Below, one piece after another: positions 33,313 through 41,922 of a DNA stretch of 58,116 nt. The stretch is from an uncultured Clostridia bacterium (GTDB lineage: Bacteria; Bacillota; Clostridia; Oscillospirales; Oscillospiraceae): NCBI GenBank assembly GCA_945877515.1, contig CAMCSE010000005.1:1-58116 (forward strand), given 5' to 3'. Position 1 is the first letter of the stretch. Each line of letters opens with the position of its first letter. Below the pieces are notes generated by a model. That model was not told the origin of the DNA and did no database searches. It saw only the letters and a list, made by a program, of their open reading frames with translations. Position numbers and translations under genes: made by a program.

Positions 33313-33960
33313 ATGCTTTCTATCAAAAAGCGCTCATTGGTGGATATGGTCTATGAAAAACTGCGTGAGGCAATTATCCAGTTGCAGCTCCCCCTTGGCT
33401 CCAAACTAAACGTCAATGAATTGCAGGAAAAAATCGGTGTCAGCTGCACGCCGATTCGGGAAGCCATCAATCGTCTGCAGCAAGAAGGATTGGTGGTATA
33501 TGAAAACAATGTTGGGGCACATATCATTTCTTTAGAACCACATGATGTGCTGGAGATCCAACAGCTGGCCATGACGCTGCACTGTGCAGCTATCCGGCTG
33601 GCTATGGTCAACGGAGATCGTGACGTCATTATATCCGAGCTGAAGCAACGCCTGGCGGAATATGCCAGTGCCAAAAATGAGCACGATGAGGTAATGGCCA
33701 TCAAGGAATTTCTGGGTACCTACTATCACAATTGCGGCAATCGGCGACTGGATCAGCACATGCTGGCGATCCAGGGGCAACAAATGCTGCTGCGGTATAT
33801 TTTTGCCCACTGCGTATCCCAACGCGCGGCAGATATCGGTGTCTTTCAGCAGATGCTAGCCGAAACCATGAACGGAGATGCCGAAGCGGTATGTGATCTT
33901 CTTCAAAAGTATACCGACCATATGACGCGGATCGTAGAAGGCGCAGTAACGGCGTTGTAA
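33313..33960 (+). CDS. GntR-family (FadR-type) transcriptional regulator
   Basis: This 215-aa regulator has the GntR winged HTH at residues 8-75 (SLVDMVYEKLREAI, then SCTPIREAINRLQQEGLV) and an all-helical FCD-like effector domain (about 85-205) of the FadR group. His/Asp residues in the helices could bind a metal or organic acid. I chose the ATG at 33313 with TTGGAGG 9 nt before. Two identical half-operator pairs lie in the region to the divergent B3/4 gene. It ends at a bidirectional terminator. Confidence 0.88.
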   Translation: MLSIKKRSLVDMVYEKLREAIIQLQLPLGSKLNVNELQEKIGVSCTPIREAINRLQQEGLVVYENNVGAHIISLEPHDVLEIQQLAMTLHCAAIRLAMVNGDRDVIISELKQRLAEYASAKNEHDEVMAIKEFLGTYYHNCGNRRLDQHMLAIQGQQMLLRYIFAHCVSQRAADIGVFQQMLAETMNGDAEAVCDLLQKYTDHMTRIVEGAVTAL

Positions 33961-34000
33961 TAACTCCCCTTTTCTTTTCCCGTACTACCCATGCTGCAAA

Positions 34001-34032
34001 AAACTCCGGCACACATTTGTGTGCCGGAGTTT
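34001..34032. terminator. Bidirectional terminator between gntR and the zinc-ribbon gene
   Basis: A perfect 14-bp stem (34001-34014 with 34019-34032) with loop ATTT, T-rich on the plus side and A-rich before it, so a T tract exists on the minus side too. Confidence 0.88.
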
Positions 34033-34060
34033 CGTATCAAAATAGTGTGTGGGTCAGGAA

Positions 34061-34339
34061 TCAGCCATTCTGGCGCATCTTGGCAAAGCAATCGCTGCAA
34101 TACACAGGACGATCAGATTTGGGCTCAAAAGGCACCTTGGCCTCGCCGCCGCAAGCAGCACAAACAGCGGTGAAATACTCACGGGGACCGCGGGCAGCAT
34201 TCTTGCGGGCGTCACGGCAGGACTTGCAGCGCTGAGGCTCATTCTGGAAGCCACGCTCAGCATAGAATTCCTGCTCACCGGCGGTGAAAACGAACTCCTT
34301 ACCACACTCTTTGCAAACTAAAGTCTTGTCTTCGTACAT
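34061..34339 (-). CDS. Zinc-ribbon protein
   Basis: This 92-aa protein has two zinc ribbons: CKECGKEFVFTAGEQEFY...CKSCRDARK (residues about 9-45) and CAACGGEAKVPFEP...CSDCF (about 58-88), each with paired Cys-x-x-Cys knuckles. It fits the probable zinc-ribbon family (zf-trcl plus CxxC_CxxC_SSSS-like) common in Clostridia; function unknown, possibly nucleic-acid or protein binding. GAGAGGG lies about 8 nt upstream. It is downstream of sigH (33 bp gap) on the same strand and is probably co-transcribed. Confidence 0.85.
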   Translation of the reverse strand: MYEDKTLVCKECGKEFVFTAGEQEFYAERGFQNEPQRCKSCRDARKNAARGPREYFTAVCAACGGEAKVPFEPKSDRPVYCSDCFAKMRQNG

Positions 34340-34372
34340 GATTTTACCCTCTCTTTGAGAAATATATTGCGT

Positions 34373-34996
34373 TCAGCCTTTGCTGATATCGCCGGATTGA
34401 AGTTGCCGCCCGATCTTACGGCGTATACGCTGCACAGCATTTTCCACCGATTTCGGCGGTCTGCCCACAGTTTCTGCGATCTCTCGGCATGTGAGACCGT
34501 CCAAATAGTACCCTAAAATCTCAGCTTCGAAGGCGGATAACTGTTTGCATGTGTACTCCAGCAGACTGGCGGTTTTTTCCCGATCGATCAGCAAGACCTC
34601 GGGGTCGACCTGTGCAAAAGCGAGACTGACGTCAAAGAATGAGGGATTCAGGGGAATTGCTTGATTCAGAGGTTGGTGTTTGCCGGAAGAAGCGGCCTTA
34701 AGAACCGAGTAGAGACGCCGACGGATGCATACGTCGGCAAAGGTGCTGAACATGGCAGCCTGCGTGGGATCATACTCCCGCATGGCTTTTATCAGCCCCA
34801 GCATCCCCTCCTGCAACAGATCTTCACTGTCGCCGCCGGCAAGGAAATAGGGCCGGGCTATACTGCGCACCAAACGATGATACCGTGCGGCCAAGACCTC
34901 CTCGGCATTTCGGCTGCCGGACTGACAGGCAGCGCACAGCTGTTCATCGCTTAGCGTCTCCAGATAGGCAAAACGAGCCTCTTTGCTATTTACCAT
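34373..34996 (-). CDS. sigH: Sigma factor SigH (Spo0H) homologue
   Basis: This 207-aa sigma factor resembles SigH, which drives early sporulation and stationary-phase genes. Region 2 has GDSEDLLQEGMLGLIKAMREYDP and FSTFADVCIRRRLYSVLKAA (near residues 55-100), with the HQPLN spacer typical of SigH; region 4 ends LDGLTCREIAETVGRPPKSVENAVQRIRRK. The only plausible ATG (34996) lies 5 bp after a predicted -10 box, implying a leaderless or very short-leader message. The nearest SD-like AAAGG is 11 nt upstream. It follows glmM by 70 bp. Confidence 0.92.
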   Translation of the reverse strand: MVNSKEARFAYLETLSDEQLCAACQSGSRNAEEVLAARYHRLVRSIARPYFLAGGDSEDLLQEGMLGLIKAMREYDPTQAAMFSTFADVCIRRRLYSVLKAASSGKHQPLNQAIPLNPSFFDVSLAFAQVDPEVLLIDREKTASLLEYTCKQLSAFEAEILGYYLDGLTCREIAETVGRPPKSVENAVQRIRRKIGRQLQSGDISKG

Positions 34997-35001
34997 TATC
35001 C

Positions 35002-35031
35002 ATTATACCTTTTCGATAAAGAATTTGTCAA
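35002..35031 (-). promoter_or_regulatory. Promoter of sigH abutting its start codon
   Basis: On the minus strand, TTGACA (35031-35026), 18 bp, TATAAT (35007-35002), both consensus. Initiation about 7 nt later falls on or next to the sigH ATG (34996). Confidence 0.8.
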
Positions 35032-35066
35032 GCTATCCGTGAAAATTTGTCATAATGTCCGTTTTT

Positions 35067-36416
35067 TTATATAGTTTTTACCACTTCTGACAAATCCTCC
35101 GCTATTTTGCGGGCAATCTCGTCGGTTTTTGCCTCTACCATCACACGGATCAGCGCCTCAGTACCGGAGGGACGGAGCAAAATCCGTCCTTCCTCTCCCA
35201 ACGCTTTCTCTTGTTCCCGTACTGCCTGCTGTAATACAGGAGAAGCCATGATCCGCTCTTTTTCGCCGGGGACGTGGGACAGCGCCACATTGATCAGCTC
35301 CTGCGGATACTGCGCACAGCATCCTGCCAACTCTGAAGCAGGCTTTCCGGAGGCTTTCAGCGCCTTGAGAAACTGCAGCGCCGTCAACTCGCCATCGCCG
35401 GTGGTGGCATATTCCCGGAAGATCATATGCCCGGACTGCTCGCCGCCGATGGCATAGTCGCACGCCACCATTTCTTCCAGCACATGCCGGTCCCCTACTG
35501 CCGTGCAGACCAAATCGATTCCTTCTCTGCGGCAGAATTCATGCAGGCCGAGGTTCGACATCACCGTGGCCACCACCGTGTTATTGGTCAGCTTTCCGCT
35601 GCGGCGCAGTTCCACACCGCACACGGCCATGATCTTATCTCCGTCAATGGTATGCCCCTTTTCATCCACCAGCAGACAACGGTCCGCATCACCGTCGAAA
35701 GCGATGCCAAGCTGATACTTTCCCGCCACCGTCATGGTGGCAAGCTGTTCAAGATGCGTGGAGCCGCAGCCATTGTTGATGTTGACGCCGTCCGGGTCAA
35801 TGTTGATGAAATCCGCCATTACCGGCAGCCGCTGAAAGAGATCTGGAGCCGTAGCAGCAGCTGCGCCGTTGGCACAGTCCACCAGTACCCGCAGCCCCGA
35901 CAGGTCACAACCAATAGTGGCAAGCAAGTGGTCGATATAGTCCGCGTGCATTTCCTGCGCACTGTTGCGGCAGCGGCCCAGTTCACCGCCGGACTTGACC
36001 GGCATTTCCGCATGGTTCAGGATCAACTGCTCCACCCGCTCCTCCATGGCGTCAGACAGCTTATACCCCTGCCCGTTGAACACCTTGATGCCGTTATACT
36101 CATAAGGATTATGGCTGGCGGAAATGACCACGCCGGCATCCGCTTTTTCCTGTATGGTCAAAAACGCTACCGCAGGCGTGGGAATGGTGCCCAGCAGCAG
36201 TACGTCACCGCCTACGGAACAAATGCCAGCGATAAGCGCCGCCTCCAGCATATCCGATGAAATGCGCGTGTCTTTGCCGATGGTGATCAGCGGCTTGCGG
36301 CCCAACTCCTCCTGCAAAACCACAGTCACCGACTGGCCCACCTGAAACGCCAGCTCCGCTGTCAGCGTTTTTCCCACAATGCCGCGGATACCGTCCGTCC
36401 CGAATAATTTACCCAT
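35067..36416 (-). CDS. glmM: Phosphoglucosamine mutase
   Basis: This 449-aa enzyme converts glucosamine-6-phosphate to glucosamine-1-phosphate for UDP-GlcNAc and peptidoglycan synthesis. FGTDGIRG at the N-terminus binds sugar phosphate, ISASHNPYEYNGIKVF (near residue 100) carries the phosphorylated Ser, FDGDADRCL (near 240) binds Mg2+, and RPSGTEALIRVMVE near the C-terminus binds phosphate. The length is normal. It follows ruvB by 12 bp, so it shares the ruvCAB transcript. Confidence 0.97.
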   Translation of the reverse strand: MGKLFGTDGIRGIVGKTLTAELAFQVGQSVTVVLQEELGRKPLITIGKDTRISSDMLEAALIAGICSVGGDVLLLGTIPTPAVAFLTIQEKADAGVVISASHNPYEYNGIKVFNGQGYKLSDAMEERVEQLILNHAEMPVKSGGELGRCRNSAQEMHADYIDHLLATIGCDLSGLRVLVDCANGAAAATAPDLFQRLPVMADFINIDPDGVNINNGCGSTHLEQLATMTVAGKYQLGIAFDGDADRCLLVDEKGHTIDGDKIMAVCGVELRRSGKLTNNTVVATVMSNLGLHEFCRREGIDLVCTAVGDRHVLEEMVACDYAIGGEQSGHMIFREYATTGDGELTALQFLKALKASGKPASELAGCCAQYPQELINVALSHVPGEKERIMASPVLQQAVREQEKALGEEGRILLRPSGTEALIRVMVEAKTDEIARKIAEDLSEVVKTI

Positions 36417-36428
36417 CTTTATTCTCCC

Positions 36429-37469
36429 TCATAGTTCCAGCTGCGTCTGGCCCATAAACTCCACATGCAGATGCTCATACGCCTTGCGGGTCACACAGCG
36501 GCCCCGGGGCGTTCGGGTCAGGAATCCAAGCTGCATCAAATACGGCTCATATACATCCTCAAGCGTCACTGACTCCTCGCCAATGGTAGCCGCCAGCGTA
36601 TCCAGGCCCACCGGGCCGCCGCCGTAGTTCTCGATGATGGCCCGCAGCATCCGACGGTCCACCTGATCCAGTCCCAGATAGTCCACCTCCAGCGCCAGCA
36701 GCGCACTGTCAGCTACCTGGCGGGTGATAACGCCGTCCGCCTTTACCTGCGCGAAATCGCGGACACGGCGCAGCATCCGGTTGGCGATCCGGGGTGTGCC
36801 CCGGGAACGCCGGGCGATCTCCATGGCGCCGTCCGCCTCGATGGGCACCTCCAGAATACCGGCACTGCGGGTCACGATCTGGCACAGTTCATCCGGCGTG
36901 TACAGCTCCAGCCGCAGCGTCACGCCGAAGCGATCCCGCAGCGGAGCCGACAGCGAGCCCGCCCGGGTCGTAGCGCCGATCAGTGTAAAATGGGGCAGAT
37001 CCAACCGGATAGAATTGGCGGAAGGGCCTTTACCGATGATGATGTCGATGGCATAGTCCTCCATGGCGGGATACAAAATCTCCTCGACTGCACGGTTCAG
37101 CCGGTGAATCTCATCGACAAACAAAATATCATTCTCGTTGAGATTGGTCAGCAGCGCCGCCAGATCACCCGGTTTTTCAATGGCCGGGCCGGAGGTAATG
37201 CGAATATTGACGCCCATTTCGGCGGCAATAATACCCGCCAGTGTCGTTTTGCCCAGCCCCGGAGGCCCATGCAGCAGCACATGATCCAGCGACTCACCGC
37301 GGCGGCGCGCCGCCTCGATGAACACGGCCAGATTGCCTTTTGCCTTCTCCTGTCCGATGTATTCCTTTAGTGTGTGGGGCCGCAGTGACTTCTCCTGTGC
37401 GTCCTCCGGCAGGAAAGTGGTGGATACGATAGGTTCTTCGTAAATGTCGCTTCCGTAATCGATGCTCAC
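36429..37469 (-). CDS. ruvB: Holliday junction branch migration helicase RuvB
   Basis: This 346-aa AAA+ motor drives Holliday junction branch migration with RuvA. Walker [13 protein letters not shown] is near residue 66, Walker [15 protein letters not shown] near 117, sensor GATTRAGSL near 170 with the arginine finger region after; the C-terminal winged domain contains [12 protein letters not shown]. Order ruvC-ruvA-ruvB with 2 and 13 bp gaps. A short N-terminal extension before the family start ([11 protein letters not shown]) is typical. Confidence 0.98.
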   Translation of the reverse strand: MSIDYGSDIYEEPIVSTTFLPEDAQEKSLRPHTLKEYIGQEKAKGNLAVFIEAARRRGESLDHVLLHGPPGLGKTTLAGIIAAEMGVNIRITSGPAIEKPGDLAALLTNLNENDILFVDEIHRLNRAVEEILYPAMEDYAIDIIIGKGPSANSIRLDLPHFTLIGATTRAGSLSAPLRDRFGVTLRLELYTPDELCQIVTRSAGILEVPIEADGAMEIARRSRGTPRIANRMLRRVRDFAQVKADGVITRQVADSALLALEVDYLGLDQVDRRMLRAIIENYGGGPVGLDTLAATIGEESVTLEDVYEPYLMQLGFLTRTPRGRCVTRKAYEHLHVEFMGQTQLEL

Positions 37470-37482
37470 GTTGTCCCCTCCC

Positions 37483-38082
37483 CTACTTTACCATGCGCTT
37501 GAGCGCCTGGCGGATAATCTCCTCCAGCGGCAGCGCATCCATATCAATGCCTTTCAAGGCTGCCGCCACCTCGGAGGCGCTGTAGCCCAGCACCGCCAGC
37601 GCCGCGCCGGCCTCTCTGGTCTTATCGTCCGGTACCACCACAGGCAGAATGGCACCCGAATCCCCGGAGAACGACGACTGCTCCTTGGCCAGTTTATCTT
37701 TCAACTCCAGAATAATGCGCTGCGCGATCTTTTTGCCGATGCCCGGTGCAGCCGTCAGAGCCTTTTCATCGCCCATCACCACCGCCATGGCCAGATTGGC
37801 CGGTGTATTGGCCGAGAGAATGGACAGCGCCGCCTTGGGGCCCACGCCGGAAACGCCCAGCAGCAGCTTAAAGCTGTGCAGTTCACTTTGACTGGCAAAA
37901 CCAAACAGCTCCACCGCATCCTCCCGGACGTTCATGTAGGTATACAGTTTAGCCCGCTCCCCCTTTTTCAGCTGTGACAGGGTATAGTTTGTGGTGGCGC
38001 AGGCATAGCCCACACCGCCGCAGTCAATCACAGCCAGATTGGCCTCCATCTCGGCCACAACGCCATTCAGATAGTAAAACAT
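37483..38082 (-). CDS. ruvA: Holliday junction branch migration protein RuvA
   Basis: This 199-aa protein binds the four-way junction as a tetramer. Residues 1-62 form the OB-fold ([12 protein letters not shown]...), 70-140 the helix-hairpin-helix pair ([11 protein letters not shown] and [12 protein letters not shown]), and about 155-199 the flexible domain III that contacts RuvB. I chose ATG 38082: GGAG lies about 11 nt upstream and it leaves a 2-bp gap after ruvC. Longer readings overlap ruvC. Confidence 0.97.
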   Translation of the reverse strand: MFYYLNGVVAEMEANLAVIDCGGVGYACATTNYTLSQLKKGERAKLYTYMNVREDAVELFGFASQSELHSFKLLLGVSGVGPKAALSILSANTPANLAMAVVMGDEKALTAAPGIGKKIAQRIILELKDKLAKEQSSFSGDSGAILPVVVPDDKTREAGAALAVLGYSASEVAAALKGIDMDALPLEEIIRQALKRMVK

Positions 38083-38084
38083 CG

Positions 38085-38597
38085 CTACACAGTCTCCTTT
38101 ACATGGGGTTCGGCACGCCGCAGCAGACTGGTAGCGCTGCGGGCATGGCAAATGGCAATGGCCAGTGCGTCGGCGGCATCGTCCGGCTTTGGGATCGCCT
38201 TCAGCTTCAGCAGACGGCGCGTCATATCCATCACCTGTTTTTTCTCCGCAAGCCCATAGCCTACTACCGCCTGCTTTACCTGCATGGGCGTATATTCGTA
38301 GATGGGCAGATGCATTTTTTCCGCTGTACACAGGATCACACCCCGGGCATGAGCCACTGCAATGCCGGTGGTGATATTTTTACTGAAAAACAGTTCTTCA
38401 ATGGCCATCTCATCCGGCCGGAACTGTTGGATCAGCTCCTGCAGATCGCTTTCGATCTGGGTCAAACGCGCCGCCAGAGGTGATCCTGCCGGCGTATTGA
38501 TGGCGCCATACTGCACCATCTTCTGTGTCGCCCCGGCGCAGTCCAGCACACCGAAACCCACGATGGCAACACCGGGGTCTATCCCCAAAATACGCAC
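38085..38597 (-). CDS. ruvC: Holliday junction resolvase RuvC
   Basis: This 170-aa endonuclease cuts Holliday junctions. The catalytic acids are in place: Asp7 region LGIDPG, Glu near 68 (IEELFFSKN), and the C-terminal DDAADALAIA pair. The start is a GTG at 38597 with GGAGGG 6 nt upstream (VRILGIDPG); a longer reading has no site and adds unrelated sequence. First gene of the ruvCAB-glmM operon; a large terminator isolates it from spoIVA. Confidence 0.95.
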   Translation of the reverse strand: MRILGIDPGVAIVGFGVLDCAGATQKMVQYGAINTPAGSPLAARLTQIESDLQELIQQFRPDEMAIEELFFSKNITTGIAVAHARGVILCTAEKMHLPIYEYTPMQVKQAVVGYGLAEKKQVMDMTRRLLKLKAIPKPDDAADALAIAICHARSATSLLRRAEPHVKETV

Positions 38598-38689
38598 GAC
38601 GATCCCTCCACATACTAATTCCAGTTTATTATACTCTTTTTTCCCGTTTATGGCAATACAAAAGAAAAGGCCGATAGGAAATCGCAGCC

Positions 38690-38740
38690 AAGCCACAAGA
38701 AAAAAGAGAGCCGTCCCGGCTCTCTTTTTTCTTGTGGCTT
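38690..38740. terminator. Very long terminator downstream of spoIVA
   Basis: A perfect 24-bp stem (38690-38713 with 38717-38740) has a 3-nt loop and a T6 run inside each arm. It separates spoIVA from the ruvC promoter region. Confidence 0.9.
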
Positions 38741-38758
38741 CACCGCTTCACCGATGCG

Positions 38759-40240
38759 TCACAAAATGATGCAGATCAGTCCACCACCGCCTTCATTGAT
38801 GATCCGTTCCAACGCCTGCCGCAGTTTGGCCTGTGCATCAACCGGCATCCGTTTCAATTTGGCTTGCAGATCCTCCCCTACGATCTCATGGAAGCTGCGG
38901 CCGAAAATATTGGAATTCCAGATCTTGCTGGTATCCCCCTCAAATTCCTGCAACAGATAATTGACCATATCCTCCGACTGTTTTTCGTTGCCTACAATGG
39001 GCGAAACTGTCGTCTCGATATCCGCCCGGATCATATGGATAGACGGTGCGCTGGCCCTCATGCGCACACCATAGCGTCCTCCCTGTCGAACGATCTCCGG
39101 GTCCTCCAGATCCAGTTCCTCAACACTGGGCATCACAATACCGTAGCCGTTTTCCCGTGCGGATTGCAGCGCCTCCGCCACTTTGTCATACTCCTTTTTT
39201 GCAGTTCCCAACTGTGTCAGCAGCTGCATCAGATCGCCGTCATCGCTGACGCTCAGGCCTGACTGCTGGCTGATGGTATCGTAAAACATGCTGCGGGGCA
39301 ATTGCAGATCGGCCTCCGCCACACCGATGCCGAGATTGATACTGCGAATAGATGCGGCTTGTATCGCTTCACATGCCTGCATTTTTTCCAGAGCAGTGTC
39401 CAATTCCCGAATGTGGCACAGGCCCTTCGCTTCCTCACGCACCGTCTGATAAATGCTGCTCTTGATGGGATGCTCCGCCGGCAGCGCTTCTACCCAGCTT
39501 GGCAGATAGAGATCCAGCTCCTGCAGGGGAAACTCAAAAAGCAGACTCTGCATTAAAGCGGTAATATCCTGTTCGTTCATTGTCAGGCAATTGACGGGAA
39601 TACATTTCACATCATACCGACCTGCGATCTCACCGGCAATGCCGCAGGCGCGCTCACTGTCCGGGTCACTGGAATTCAGCAGCACCACAAAGGGCTTTCC
39701 GATCTCTTTCAGTTCCCGGATCACCCGTTCTTCCGCTTCTTCGTAATCCTGCCGTGGGATATCCGTCACTGTTCCGTCCGTGGTGATGACAATGCCCACA
39801 GTAGAGTGATCGGTAATCACCTTCTGTGTGCCGATCTCCGCCGCCTCTGTCATGGGAATCTCATAATCATACCAGGGCGTCATCACCATGCGGGGCGCCA
39901 GATCCTCAAACTGCCCCACAGCGCCGGGCACCATATATCCCACACAGTCGATGAGCCGCACGGAGAAGCTGACGCCGTCGTCCAGCTTTACCTCCACAGC
40001 TTCCTCCGGTACAAACTTTGGCTCTGCAGTCATAATGGTGCGCCCTGAACCGCTTTGCGGCAATTCATCTTTCGCCCTGTCACGCCGATACACATTATCG
40101 ATATGCGGGATCACCTGCGTCTCCATAAACCGCTTGATAAAGGTGGACTTTCCTGTTCTGACCGGCCCCACCACACCGATATAGACACTGTTCTGCGTCC
40201 GCGCCGCCATGTCCTGATAGATACCTGTGGATCGATTCAT
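38759..40240 (-). CDS. spoIVA: Stage IV sporulation protein A (coat basement ATPase)
   Basis: This 493-aa ATPase polymerises on the forespore surface to form the coat platform, anchored by SpoVM. The Walker A motif GVVGPVRTGKSTFIKRFM is near residue 25, followed by DELPQSGSGRTIMTAEPKF and LIDCVGYMVPGA; SpoIVA has a TRAFAC-like fold re-purposed for ATP. The C-terminal region that binds SpoVM is complete. GGAAGG lies about 8 nt before the ATG. It is monocistronic with a SigE-type promoter and its own terminator, 31 kb from the SpoVM-like and SipL-like genes. Confidence 0.97.
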   Translation of the reverse strand: MNRSTGIYQDMAARTQNSVYIGVVGPVRTGKSTFIKRFMETQVIPHIDNVYRRDRAKDELPQSGSGRTIMTAEPKFVPEEAVEVKLDDGVSFSVRLIDCVGYMVPGAVGQFEDLAPRMVMTPWYDYEIPMTEAAEIGTQKVITDHSTVGIVITTDGTVTDIPRQDYEEAEERVIRELKEIGKPFVVLLNSSDPDSERACGIAGEIAGRYDVKCIPVNCLTMNEQDITALMQSLLFEFPLQELDLYLPSWVEALPAEHPIKSSIYQTVREEAKGLCHIRELDTALEKMQACEAIQAASIRSINLGIGVAEADLQLPRSMFYDTISQQSGLSVSDDGDLMQLLTQLGTAKKEYDKVAEALQSARENGYGIVMPSVEELDLEDPEIVRQGGRYGVRMRASAPSIHMIRADIETTVSPIVGNEKQSEDMVNYLLQEFEGDTSKIWNSNIFGRSFHEIVGEDLQAKLKRMPVDAQAKLRQALERIINEGGGGLICIIL

Positions 40241-40271
40241 AGTACCTTCCTCCGCTGCTGTTTTTACTGCA

Positions 40272-40300
40272 TTACTATGTGGTCATGCCACATAATATGC
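40272..40300 (-). promoter_or_regulatory. SigE-type promoter of spoIVA
   Basis: On the minus strand, GCATATT (40300-40294), 14 bp, CATAGTAA (40279-40272). The -35 box is a full match to the SigE pattern, and spoIVA is a known SigE-regulated gene in spore formers. Confidence 0.75.
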
Positions 40301-40340
40301 AAAATTTCTGTACCTTTTTTCAGGATGCTGTTGAACATAA

Positions 40341-40451
40341 GCCTGTGCTTCTGGGGCCCGACAGTTGAGAGACGGTGCCAAGGAAGCGCCGGAAGAACTG
40401 GCGCAGCTGGCCGGCAAGATCATGATGCAGGACATCTTGGTTTTGGAATAA
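40341..40451 (+). pseudogene. Possible gene remnant, 3' end only
   Basis: An open plus-strand reading of 36 codons, without a start, ends in TAA at 40449. Its last part (DGAKEAPEELAQLAGKIM, then MQDILVLE) looks protein-like, being Ala/Glu/Leu-rich and amphipathic. A stop lies just upstream. It could be the tail of a deleted gene or chance; the family is not recognised. Confidence 0.3.
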
Positions 40452-40466
40452 CACAAGGCAACAAAA

Positions 40467-40492
40467 GAAGGCCGCCCATATAGGCGGCCTTC
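40467..40492. terminator. Terminator after the xanthine dehydrogenase-like operon
   Basis: A perfect 10-bp GC-rich stem (40467-40476 with 40483-40492), 6-nt loop, followed on the minus strand by TTTTG. Confidence 0.75.
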
Positions 40493-40508
40493 GCTTGTTT
40501 ATTCCCAC

Positions 40509-41021
40509 TCAACTGTTCAGATACGGATCGTCCAGCATTCCCAGACGGCGCAGCATAGTCTTTTTCACCGCTTTGAAGATGTTCTCATAACCGGTGCAGC
40601 GGCATAGATGGCCGCTGAGCAGCTTACGCAGCTCATCGTCGGTATAGTAGACCTTGCGATCCAGAATTTCCGCAGCGGTCATGATAAAACCGGGGATGCA
40701 GAATCCACACTGGATGGCGGTCTCGTCCATAAACGCCTGCTGAATATCGCTCAGTTCACCGTTGGGTCCGGTCAACCCCTCCAGTGTGGTGATGTGCTTT
40801 CCCTCAGCCCATACCGCCAGATACAGGCAGGAGTTGAAGCACTCGCCGTCGATCAGTACGTTGCACGCGCCGCATTCGCCCACTTCGCAGCCCTTCTTCA
40901 CGGAGGTCAGCCGGAAATCGTTGCGGAGCATATCGGTCAAAGACGCGCGCACGTCCACCATCTGCTCCACTTCCCTGCCGTTGATCCAGCAGGTCACCAG
41001 TGCATACTGCTTCTTTGCCAT
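40509..41021 (-). CDS. Xanthine dehydrogenase-type iron-sulfur subunit
   Basis: This 170-aa protein carries two 2Fe-2S clusters that pass electrons from the molybdenum site to FAD. The ferredoxin-type cluster ligands are in GCEVGECGACNVLIDGE (near residue 43) with a further Cys in NSCLYL; the second cluster uses QCGFCIPGF and CRCTGY (near 105 and 140). The start overlaps the end of the FAD-subunit gene by one base. Last gene of the three-subunit operon. The same fold occurs in carbon monoxide, nicotinate and purine hydroxylases, so the substrate is not fixed by this subunit. Confidence 0.93.
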   Translation of the reverse strand: MAKKQYALVTCWINGREVEQMVDVRASLTDMLRNDFRLTSVKKGCEVGECGACNVLIDGECFNSCLYLAVWAEGKHITTLEGLTGPNGELSDIQQAFMDETAIQCGFCIPGFIMTAAEILDRKVYYTDDELRKLLSGHLCRCTGYENIFKAVKKTMLRRLGMLDDPYLNS

Positions 41022-41908
41022 TACAGCTCACCTCCCGCCAGTTTCACGGATTCGATCAGGCAGCGCTTGGCGCTCTCCACAGCGATGTGGCTGCGGAACG
41101 CCTTGCTGGCGCGCCAGGAATCACGGGGATTGATGTCCTCCAGCACCTTGCAGCCGAATTCCTCAATGTTCTCCAGCGTGACGGCCTTGCCGTTGATGAA
41201 TGACTCCGCCGTAACGGCACGCATCGGCACAGGACCGGCCACACCGAAGGCGATGCGCACCCGCTCGAAGGTCTTGCCATCCGGACTGAGCCGCGCGTTG
41301 ACGGACGTACCCAGCGTGGCGATGTCCATAGCGTTTCGCATGGCATACTTGATATAGTGGCCCCACGTCCGGTCATAGCTGGCCTTGGGGATCAGGATCG
41401 CCGTTTGGATCTCTCCGTCTTCAACCTTCAGGTCGACGGTGCCGGCCTTAAGATAGAACTCCTTGATGGGAATACGGCGCACACCGTTTTTTCCGGTGAT
41501 CTCCACGATGGCCTCCCAAGCGTGCAGCGTGGAGGCGGAGTCGGCAGAGGTAACGCCGTTGCAGGTATTGCCGCCGATGGTGCCTGCATTGCGGATCTGG
41601 GGACCGCCTACCATGTCCACCGCCTCGCCCAGCACATTGATGTATTTCTGGATGATGGGGTCATTGGTAATATGCGTAAAGCTGGTCAGGCTGCCGATAC
41701 GGATGTTCTCCTCGTCGTCGATGGATACGCCCCGCATCTCATCACACTTCTGGATGGAGATCAGGGCCTTACCGGCCCGTTTGCCTTCCCGCATCTGCAC
41801 CAGTACATCGGTGCCGCCTGCAATGATCTGTGCCTCAGGATGCTCCAGACGAAGGCGCACAGCATCCTGTACGTCTTTTGCCTCATAAAGGGCTAACATG
41901 TCATACAT
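41021..41908 (-). CDS. Xanthine dehydrogenase-type FAD-binding subunit
   Basis: This 295-aa subunit has the molybdopterin dehydrogenase FAD-binding domain (residues about 1-170: IIAGGTDVLVQMREGK and TIGGNTCNGVTSADS motifs) and a CO-dehydrogenase flavoprotein C-terminal domain (about 180-285). GGAGGT lies about 8 nt before the ATG. It lies 14 bp after the molybdenum subunit gene. The usual flavin motifs are complete. Confidence 0.93.
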   Translation of the reverse strand: MYDMLALYEAKDVQDAVRLRLEHPEAQIIAGGTDVLVQMREGKRAGKALISIQKCDEMRGVSIDDEENIRIGSLTSFTHITNDPIIQKYINVLGEAVDMVGGPQIRNAGTIGGNTCNGVTSADSASTLHAWEAIVEITGKNGVRRIPIKEFYLKAGTVDLKVEDGEIQTAILIPKASYDRTWGHYIKYAMRNAMDIATLGTSVNARLSPDGKTFERVRIAFGVAGPVPMRAVTAESFINGKAVTLENIEEFGCKVLEDINPRDSWRASKAFRSHIAVESAKRCLIESVKLAGGEL

Positions 41909-41922
41909 CGCTGCTTACCTCC

